DNA of 58,094 bases from contig NZ_RJQC01000005.1 in the NCBI RefSeq assembly GCF_003725415.1, forward strand, positions 29,671 through 87,764, in the 5' to 3' direction. The notes beneath the pieces are model-generated. The model was not told the origin of the DNA. It worked only from the letters and a program-made list of their open reading frames with translations, and searched no databases. The translations under genes and the position numbers were made by a program. Origin of the DNA: Absicoccus porci. GTDB taxonomy: Bacteria; Bacillota_I; Bacilli_A; Erysipelotrichales; Erysipelotrichaceae. Positions 52,559-58,094 of the stretch are shown here, piece after piece. Position 1 is the first letter of the stretch. Each line of letters begins with the position of its first letter.

Positions 52559-54127
52559 ATGGCAGCAGAAGATGTTAATCAGAAATCTCAAGAGCTTGCA
52601 AAAAGCCTATGGGCAATTGCTAACGATTTAAGAGGAAGCATGGATTCCTCAAAGTTTAAGGACTATATTTTAGGGATTATATTCTATAGATACTTATCTG
52701 AAAGAACAGAAAACTATATGGATGACCTTTTGGCTCAGGATGGAATCACATACATTGAGGCATTAAAAAATCCAGAATACTCAGATGTAGTAAAGGGATG
52801 GGCTATTGACCATCTTGGATATATCATCGAACCTCAATATCTGTTCAAGTCTATGATTGATGAAATCGAAGGAAAGACATTCTCTATTGCTCATCTTGAA
52901 AAGGCAATTCAGAAATTAACAAAATCTACATTGGGACAGGAATCAGAAGCAGCTTTTGATAAGTTATTTGATGATATGAACCTTCAGGATAAGGATTTAG
53001 GAAAAGAAGTATCTGAAAGAACGGCATTGATTGGAAAGGTTATGTTAAAAGTTGGAGATATTCCATTTAATTTCAAAGATGCTCAGTTTGATGTACTTGG
53101 AACAGCCTATATGCAGTTGATTGCTTTATTCGCTTCCGATGCTGGTAAAAAAGGTGGCGAGTTCTTTACCCCTACATGTGCGTCTGAACTTTTAGCAAAG
53201 CTAGTCACTGTTGGACTAGAAAGTGCTCATTCCGTATGTGATTGTGCGGCTGGCTCTGGTTCGTTACTTCTTGAAGTTCAGAAAGAACTTTCTACTCATA
53301 ATGTGTCTCATTTTTACGCTCAGGAAAAGAACGGAGTAACCTATAATCTACTTCGTATGAATCTGTTGATGCATGGCATCCCTTATAGAAGTTTCACAAC
53401 TTATAACGATGATACTTTAGCTCATGATAACTTCAAAAACGTTTCTGAAGGATTCCAGTTGCAGGTAGCGAATCCGCCTTACAGCCTAAAATTCGATTTT
53501 TCAAAGTCCTTTGAAAATGACCCTCGATTTGCGTCATGTGCCTTACCTCCTAAAAGCTATGCCGATTTAGGATTCGTAGAACACATGGTTTATCACATGT
53601 CAAATGATGGACGAATTGCCGTACTACTCCCACACGGGGTCTTGTTCCGTGGTGGAGCTGAAAAGAAGATTCGTGAATACTTGATTGGAACATTGAATGT
53701 TGTGGATGCAATCATCGGACTTCCTGCCAACCTGTTTCATGGTGCCTCAATTCCTACGATTGTGATGATTCTAAAGAAGAATCGTAATGGAGATTCAGAC
53801 AACATCTTCTTCATGGACGCCAGCAAATACTTCAAAAAGGGTAAAAACATGAACGAGCTGGAAGAGAAAGATATCACGCGAATTGTAGAATGCTATAAGA
53901 GCCGTGTGAATGTTGATAAATTTGCGTATAAAGCCCCATTGTCTGAAGTTAAAGAAGTTAATGACTACAATTTAAACATTCCTCGCTATGTAGATACATT
54001 TGAAGAAGAAACTCCAATTGATTTAGATGATGTTCGTAGCAAAATTAAAGATGCTAAAGAGCAGAAGCAGAACACATTAGACGTCGTAAATCAGATGCTT
54101 CGTGAGTTAGGATTAAAGGATTTATAA
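52559..54127 (+). CDS. hsdM: Type I restriction-modification subunit M (adenine methyltransferase)
   Basis: 522 residues. N-terminal helical HsdM domain (LAKSLWAIANDLRGSMDSSKFKDYILGIIFYRYLSERTE region), SAM-binding motif VCDCAAGSGSLLLEVQ near 225-240, and the N6-adenine catalytic motif VANPPYSL near 304. It methylates adenine in the site chosen by HsdS. AAAGGAGGACGCTAA precedes the ATG, 36 bp after hsdR. The stop codon shares a base with the start of the next gene (TAATG). Confidence 0.95.
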   Translation: MAAEDVNQKSQELAKSLWAIANDLRGSMDSSKFKDYILGIIFYRYLSERTENYMDDLLAQDGITYIEALKNPEYSDVVKGWAIDHLGYIIEPQYLFKSMIDEIEGKTFSIAHLEKAIQKLTKSTLGQESEAAFDKLFDDMNLQDKDLGKEVSERTALIGKVMLKVGDIPFNFKDAQFDVLGTAYMQLIALFASDAGKKGGEFFTPTCASELLAKLVTVGLESAHSVCDCAAGSGSLLLEVQKELSTHNVSHFYAQEKNGVTYNLLRMNLLMHGIPYRSFTTYNDDTLAHDNFKNVSEGFQLQVANPPYSLKFDFSKSFENDPRFASCALPPKSYADLGFVEHMVYHMSNDGRIAVLLPHGVLFRGGAEKKIREYLIGTLNVVDAIIGLPANLFHGASIPTIVMILKKNRNGDSDNIFFMDASKYFKKGKNMNELEEKDITRIVECYKSRVNVDKFAYKAPLSEVKEVNDYNLNIPRYVDTFEEETPIDLDDVRSKIKDAKEQKQNTLDVVNQMLRELGLKDL

Positions 54128-54918
54128 TGAATTATTTAGATAATGAAAACAATATTATTCAGATGTTACAACGTGTTCCTACATCTGAAATATGGCTTAT
54201 GACAGAGGACGATTCGGAAAAAGAAATTATGGAGTCGTTATTATTAGAAAGCAAATTCATAAAATGGCATTATTCAGCAGGGAAAGCTGACCCTCCGCCT
54301 GATTACTATAATGATTCTTTACATATCATGATGGATGTGATGAGAGTTGATGACCATTCACATTTAAGTGATAAAGGTAAGCTTATAAATCCAACAAACA
54401 TAAAAGAAAGCAAGATTCAGAATGAATTAAAAAAGTTAGGTGTTCTAAATACATTCCCTAATACCCAAAATATTGTTGTAAATGCTATAACGGATTTACC
54501 TACCAATGAAGACCATAACTATAATTTTTATTTATCCTCATTTTCCCGTGTTATTAATAAACATCTGAAAAGTATTCCAATATATAAAGAAAACCATCCT
54601 AATTATAAAACGATATTTCTTGTCTTGGATGAATCTTCTGGATATGTGCAATGTGAAAACGAGGATAAAAAAAGAGTGTTTATCGAGAATCAAAACGGAG
54701 AAGCACGTGTGCACAACTGTTTTCTAGATTTTGACTTTATTCAAACATTAAAAGACTCAGACTTAGATTATCTAATTTGGTTTTGCCCGTACAAATGGTG
54801 GTCAAATAACAAAGTAGATTTACCACGTGTAAGTGTTTTAAGTGTTAGTAGAATTAATTTGATTGAACCTTATTTACAAAAGTACGATTCTAACCTGATG
54901 GTAAGCACAGAAAGATGA
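54127..54918 (+). CDS. Unrecognised protein encoded between hsdM and hsdS
   Basis: 263 residues, soluble, with no signal peptide or membrane segment. It starts in the TAATG overlap with hsdM and ends 11 bp before hsdS, so it is built into the operon and translationally coupled. Notable segments: DYYNDSLHIMMDVMRVDDHSH, NIKESKIQNELKK, NFYLSSFSRVINKHLKSIPIY, IFLVLDESSGYVQCEN and DSDLDYLIWFCPYKWW. The spaced acidic residues and ESK could fit a PD-(D/E)xK-like nuclease fold, but that is a weak inference. It could be an accessory nuclease, a restriction modulator or an independent defence protein. Confidence 0.8.
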   Translation: MNYLDNENNIIQMLQRVPTSEIWLMTEDDSEKEIMESLLLESKFIKWHYSAGKADPPPDYYNDSLHIMMDVMRVDDHSHLSDKGKLINPTNIKESKIQNELKKLGVLNTFPNTQNIVVNAITDLPTNEDHNYNFYLSSFSRVINKHLKSIPIYKENHPNYKTIFLVLDESSGYVQCENEDKKRVFIENQNGEARVHNCFLDFDFIQTLKDSDLDYLIWFCPYKWWSNNKVDLPRVSVLSVSRINLIEPYLQKYDSNLMVSTER

Positions 54919-54929
54919 GGTGAGAAAAA

Positions 54930-56015
54930 ATGAAACAACCTAAATTAAGATTCCCTGAATTTACGGGTGATTGGAAACAGCATAAGTTTGAAGATGTAGT
55001 TACTATAGGGAGTGGAAAAGATTACAAGCATTTAGAGAGTGGGAACGTTCCAGTATACGGAACAGGAGGCTATATGCTAAGTGTCAATCAAGCTCTTTCA
55101 GAAAGTGAAGATGCTGTAGGAATAGGCCGTAAAGGAACAATAGATAAGCCATATATTTTAAGAGCTCCATTTTGGACTGTTGATACTTTGTTTTATTGTA
55201 TTCCTAATGAAGGATTTGATTTAACCTTTACTAATTGTTTATTTCAAAATGTTGATTGGAAAAAGAAAGACGAATCCACTGGAGTTCCAAGCCTGTCCAA
55301 AGTCATTATCAATAATGTTAAAACCTATGTTCCTTCTTTAGAAGAGCAACAAAAAATTGCCTCCCTGTTCACTGAACTCGACAGCCTTATCCAATCAGCC
55401 GAAAAAGAGCTAGAAGGTTATAGGAAACTAAAACAAGGAATGCTGCAGAAAATGTTCCCTAAAAAAGGCGAGAAAGTTCCAGAAATTCGTTTCCCAGAGT
55501 TTACTGGCGATTGGGAACAACGTAAGCTTGGAGAACTCTGCGATATAACGACAGGCAAGCTTGATGCAAATGCTATGAATCCTGATGGTGAATATGATTT
55601 CTATACATCTGGAATTGATGTGTATAAAATTGACAAAGCTGCTTTTAGTGGTCCAGCAATAACCATCGCTGGAAATGGTGCCAACGTTGGATATTTACAC
55701 TTAGCTGATGGATATTTTAATGCGTATCAAAGAACATATATATTAACGAATTTTTTAGCAAATAGACAATTCCTTTATTCTTCTATAGGAGTCACATTAC
55801 CTTGTAAAATTTACGAAGAAGTTAGAGGAAGTGGAGTTCCTTATATCGTTTTAAATATGCTTACTGATTTAGTTATTCAACTTCCTTCTCAGGAAGAACA
55901 ATTTAAAATAGCTGAACACTTCTCCAACCTTGATAACCTTATCACCATTCAACAGAAAGAGATTGATGGATACAAGGAGCTTAAAAAGGGATTATTACAG
56001 CAGATGTTCTGCTAA
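54930..56015 (+). CDS. hsdS: Type I restriction-modification specificity subunit S
   Basis: 361 residues with two target-recognition domains, each starting with RFPEFTGDW (KLRFPEFTGDWKQHKF at residue 4 and EIRFPEFTGDWEQRKL near 188) and ending in a helical spacer (LEEQQKIASLFTELDSLIQ; QEEQFKIAEHFSNLDNLIT). Each domain reads half of a bipartite site; the helices set the gap. The repeats are direct, so half-site swapping by recombination with other hsdS copies is possible, but no second hsdS or invertase is visible here. Slightly shorter than many HsdS proteins. GAGGTGAGAAAAA precedes the ATG. Confidence 0.93.
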   Translation: MKQPKLRFPEFTGDWKQHKFEDVVTIGSGKDYKHLESGNVPVYGTGGYMLSVNQALSESEDAVGIGRKGTIDKPYILRAPFWTVDTLFYCIPNEGFDLTFTNCLFQNVDWKKKDESTGVPSLSKVIINNVKTYVPSLEEQQKIASLFTELDSLIQSAEKELEGYRKLKQGMLQKMFPKKGEKVPEIRFPEFTGDWEQRKLGELCDITTGKLDANAMNPDGEYDFYTSGIDVYKIDKAAFSGPAITIAGNGANVGYLHLADGYFNAYQRTYILTNFLANRQFLYSSIGVTLPCKIYEEVRGSGVPYIVLNMLTDLVIQLPSQEEQFKIAEHFSNLDNLITIQQKEIDGYKELKKGLLQQMFC

Positions 56016-56018
56016 CAA

Positions 56019-56052
56019 AAAGACTCTAGTCGTTTGATTAGAGCCTTTTATT
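56019..56052. terminator. Bidirectional terminator between the hsd and transposase operons
   Basis: GACTCTAGTCGTTTGATTAGAGCC-type hairpin (stem around CTCTA/TAGAG) with AAAAA on one side and TTTTATTTT on the other. Confidence 0.65.
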
Positions 56053-56251
56053 TTGCCTGTGAGATACCATAAGCTTGTTCATATATCGTCATAAGTTCAT
56101 CATCTACGGGAACTGATGTTGTGAAAACCATTAGATTGTCTACGAACGAGATGGCAATCTTGTTGATTTCAAAATCAGACAAGAACTCAAGTAGTTCTTC
56201 CTTTGTTCCTTCTAGTCCTATGGACGGTAATATACGTTTGTTGCTCATCAT
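56048..56251 (-). CDS. Small hypothetical protein of the transposase operon
   Basis: 67 residues, acidic and helical, no membrane segment (LEGTKEELLEFLSDFEINKIAISFVDNLMVF in part). The ribosome site AGGAGG is 6 nt before the first of two adjacent ATGs and sits in a small palindrome (CTACAATCCATTGTAG, 56261-56276). It is third in the minus-strand set after the transposase and the 72-residue gene. Family not recognised. Confidence 0.65.
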   Translation of the reverse strand: MMSNKRILPSIGLEGTKEELLEFLSDFEINKIAISFVDNLMVFTTSVPVDDELMTIYEQAYGISQAK

Positions 56252-56428
56252 TTAAGTCCTCCTACAATCCATTGTAGCAACTCAATGTGAAAACAACGTG
56301 AATTTTGGTAATTTGTTTGAGAAAATGCAAAAGAAAAGAGCTGACAGAAAGGGTTGAATGCCAGCTCTAGGAATTAGAAGTGTTGGATGATTTACAAGGG
56401 TTAAGATTTACGGCTCATCCAACAAAGC
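56252..56428 (-). other. Structured spacer between the two small genes
   Basis: Three foldable elements occur in 177 bp: the palindrome CTACAATCCATTGTAG (56261-56276), a stem AGAGCTG/CAGCTCT around 56338-56369, and GTTGGATGA/TCATCCAAC around 56381-56422. None ends in a T-run. The last loop contains TTAAGATTTA, ten bases of the island repeat. It could be a leader or non-coding RNA of the element. Confidence 0.4.
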
Positions 56429-56647
56429 CTAGTATAACAGTGTGTTATGTGTTTTTTGAACTACAAATTCAGCTTCTTGCTTAGTTTTGAATAATTTTGA
56501 TTCTCTAACTCTAGTTCCTGCTGGAGTTTCATTGTCATTGAACTTAATCGTACAAAAACCTCCACCAGCACGAATCACGGTAGCTTCTCTGATGTGATAT
56601 CCGTTTGATATGAAGAAAACGATATCGCCTACGTCATATTTTCGCAT
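56429..56647 (-). CDS. Small KOW/SH3-like protein next to the transposase
   Basis: 72 residues. The pattern YDVGDIVFFISNGYHIREATVIR, GGGFCTIKFND, TRVRESKLFKTKQEAE is that of a small beta-barrel, as in KOW or SH3-like folds, with a helical end. Its ATG directly follows the transposase stop, so it is translationally coupled. It may assist the transposase. Function unknown. Confidence 0.7.
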   Translation of the reverse strand: MRKYDVGDIVFFISNGYHIREATVIRAGGGFCTIKFNDNETPAGTRVRESKLFKTKQEAEFVVQKTHNTLLY

Positions 56648-57883
56648 CTAATCATCCTCATCTAAAACGCTGAAGTCAACAGCTCCTGAGCGTCTTGCAA
56701 CGTATGGACGAAGCACCATCTTATCTCGTAATACCTCAAAACTGTACCCTCTGCCTGCACCATCAATTTCACGGATTCTGTTGTTCATACTTTCAGTCTG
56801 AGCGTTTGTATATGGATAATCAAAGTAATTGAATATCTCGGTATGCCAACGATTTACGGTATTGATAAAGCTGTCGAAGCAAGTCAGATGCTTTTCATCA
56901 TGGAGGATGCGAACCCATTCTTCATAAGTAGCTTCAGCCTCAGCTCTTGATTCCGAAAGATAGATGGCTCTGAATATTTCCTTCATATCGTAAGGGTCAC
57001 TAAACATAGGGTATTTTTCTAATAACTCTCTTAGCTTTTGAGCCTGTAATGGAGTCAGGTTCTCAGTTCCTTTTAATAGAAGGAAACGATTATTTTTCAG
57101 AGCCGTTCTAGCCTCTCGCTCTCGTATATCATTTGAGATAGAAGCTCTGACAGCGTCCATTTGGACATTCAGCTCTTTGATAACGTGGAATTTGTCTATC
57201 ACAACAGGAACACCAGGCAATGTGTCGTGTACTGCGTCTCTGTATTGAGCCCACATGTCCATAGTTACAGCTATGATGTTTTCTTTGTTTGGAAGACTGT
57301 TGATATAAGCTTTAACAGTAGCTTTGCTTCGGCTTTTAGTTATCTCTATGATTGAATGTCTTTCGATATCAACAAATACCCCGTAGTATTTTCTATCAAG
57401 ATGAACCTCATCAATTCCTAAAACTCTTGGTGCATATGCCTCGGCTTCTTTTCTTAATTCATCTGCTTTTTCTTTGAATAAAAGTGCTACAGTTGGAACC
57501 GACAAGGCATATTTGTCAGCAACTTCTTTGAACGGCGCAAGAAAAGCATCTTCTTTGATACTTTCTCTTAAACGAATAGTCATCTTTCCAGAATCTATAG
57601 ATGGATACTCTTCGCTGCAAATGTAGCCACAGTCTTTATTACTGCATCTATAGCGTGATGTTTGAATAGCCAATCCAACGTTATGCCCACGTTCATTCAG
57701 GTCTCTAATCTTTCTAACACTCTTTTTATGAACATGCATTCTAGCTCCACACTGAGGACATGTTTTATATTGTTCTTTAAGTTCGTCTTTCAGTTTCAGA
57801 ACATAGACATAATCGCCAGAAGAAGACTCTTTTCGGTCAATAACATCAAACTCAGGCAAACCAATATCATAGTTGTCTGGCAT
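56648..57883 (-). CDS. ISL3-family transposase
   Basis: 411 residues. The N-terminal zinc finger (CPQCGARMHVHKKSVRKIRD with CSNKDCGYIC) is followed by a helix-turn-helix (FKEVADKYALSVPTVALLFKEKADEL) and a DDE domain: GIDEVHLDRKYYGVFVD, AVTMDMWAQYRDAV, VVIDKFHVIKELN, and the Glu in YTNAQTESMNNRIREIDGAGRGY. All catalytic parts are present, so it looks functional. ATG 57883 is preferred over GTG 57892, as GGGGTGG of repeat copy 57889-57907 then serves as ribosome site. Two small genes follow in the same operon. Confidence 0.9.
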   Translation of the reverse strand: MPDNYDIGLPEFDVIDRKESSSGDYVYVLKLKDELKEQYKTCPQCGARMHVHKKSVRKIRDLNERGHNVGLAIQTSRYRCSNKDCGYICSEEYPSIDSGKMTIRLRESIKEDAFLAPFKEVADKYALSVPTVALLFKEKADELRKEAEAYAPRVLGIDEVHLDRKYYGVFVDIERHSIIEITKSRSKATVKAYINSLPNKENIIAVTMDMWAQYRDAVHDTLPGVPVVIDKFHVIKELNVQMDAVRASISNDIREREARTALKNNRFLLLKGTENLTPLQAQKLRELLEKYPMFSDPYDMKEIFRAIYLSESRAEAEATYEEWVRILHDEKHLTCFDSFINTVNRWHTEIFNYFDYPYTNAQTESMNNRIREIDGAGRGYSFEVLRDKMVLRPYVARRSGAVDFSVLDEDD

Positions 57884-57888
57884 ATATT

Positions 57889-58091
57889 CCACCCCAAATC
57901 TTAAATAATCCCACCCTAAATCTTAAAGATGGTTTTCAATTCAAGAACATTATACCATCTGGAGGCAATGGATTCCACCCTAAATCTTAAATAATTCCAC
58001 CCTATTTCTTAAATAAAACCACCTAAAATCTTAAATACAAAAAAAGAGTGGAATCCACAAATTAGTGAAATCCCACCCAAAATCTTAAATA
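57889..58091 (-). repeat. Right array of 19-bp island repeats (6 copies)
   Basis: Copies at 57889-57907, 57911-57928 (end diverged), 57975-57993, 57997-58015, 58019-58037 and 58073-58091, all reading TATTTAAGATTTAGGGTGG or close variants on the minus strand, so inverted relative to the left array. One overlaps the likely -35 region of the transposase, one lies in its leader and one supplies its ribosome site. Confidence 0.85.
57949..57977 (-). promoter_or_regulatory. Promoter of the transposase operon
   Basis: Minus-strand TATAAT (57949-57954) with a weak -35 (TGGAAT, 57972-57977) 17 nt upstream that lies partly in repeat 57975-57993. Confidence 0.5.
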
Positions 58092-58094
58092 CTC

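Larger units (their letters stand above)
49446..58091. mobile_element. Putative composite transposon: type I R-M system plus ISL3 transposase
   Basis: Inverted arrays of one 19-bp repeat bound an 8.6-kb block holding a complete type I restriction-modification operon and a transposase operon in convergent arrangement. The outermost segments of both ends also share a CCACTCTtTTTTT-like stretch next to the first repeat. The shared ends suggest that the ISL3-type transposase can move the whole block. Target duplications cannot be checked because the window stops 3 bp past the last repeat. Confidence 0.5.

Noticed and set aside
54930..56015. Phase-variable hsdS switching within the window
   Set aside because: The two RFPEFTGDW segments are direct repeats inside one gene, and there is no second hsdS or recombinase nearby.
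57889..58091. The right repeat array as a CRISPR array
   Set aside because: Repeats are only 19 bp, spacers range from 3 to about 46 bp, copies are diverged and the same repeat occurs inverted at the far end of the island. No cas gene is present.

Overview
The window looks like a low-GC Bacillota chromosome, most likely Erysipelotrichia. The grounds are AT-rich genes with strong AGGAGG ribosome sites, standard stop-codon use, CcpA-type cre boxes, a CIRCE operator, a mannose-family PTS, CpoA-like glycolipid glycosyltransferases and a Bacilli-like tRNA gene order. The class is inferred from gene content, not measured.

Region 1 (1-9800) is worn. It holds an IS4-family transposase remnant, a membrane/SH3-like gene broken by two frameshifts, a 73-bp MITE-like hairpin, a divergent TetR/reductase pair in which both genes are broken, an intact GNAT-MATE pair, a SorC-type regulator followed by a PAP2 phosphatase, and a frameshifted IS1182-type element between 18-bp inverted repeats. 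Several breaks sit in runs of seven A/T.

Region 2 (9800-20690) is mostly housekeeping: DUF2207/LemA membrane proteins, two tandem predicted small RNAs with CiaR-box-like promoters, a BrkB/YihY protein with a DeoR regulator, TcdA, two Hsp20 chaperones behind a CIRCE-controlled promoter, a GpsA-type dehydrogenase, an RpiR regulator, one-chain L-serine dehydratase, and a rhodanese-TtcA fusion.

Region 3 (20695-33300) is a catabolic regulon. A PRD-type regulator sits among four transcription units encoding a class II aldolase, iron alcohol dehydrogenase, D-2-hydroxyacid dehydrogenase, two MFS transporters, an Old Yellow Enzyme-type flavoprotein, an FGGY kinase and a zinc polyol dehydrogenase. The same 20-bp dyad lies 70-115 bp before the first gene of every unit. 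The enzymes suggest oxidation of a polyol to a ketose, phosphorylation, aldol cleavage and aldehyde reduction. The substrate is not readable.

Region 4 (33350-44570) has a seven-gene tRNA operon, a Mn2+ (yybP-ykoY) riboswitch before a P-type ATPase, and a long minus-strand run: two lipid glycosyltransferases (one fused to RecX), a flippase-like membrane protein, YhaM, RimO, a deoxyinosine glycosylase and a dUTPase.

Region 5 (44590-49070) is a mannose-family PTS (EIIA-B-C-D) with a DeoR regulator and a decayed second copy of that regulator.

Region 6 (49440-58094) is a defence island. It carries a type I restriction-modification operon (hsdR, hsdM, an unrecognised 263-residue gene, hsdS) facing an ISL3-family transposase operon. 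Both ends carry arrays of one 19-bp repeat in opposite orientations, and copies overlap the hsdR and transposase promoter regions. This may be one transposon of about 8.6 kb with the restriction system as passenger. Its right boundary lies at or beyond the window edge.
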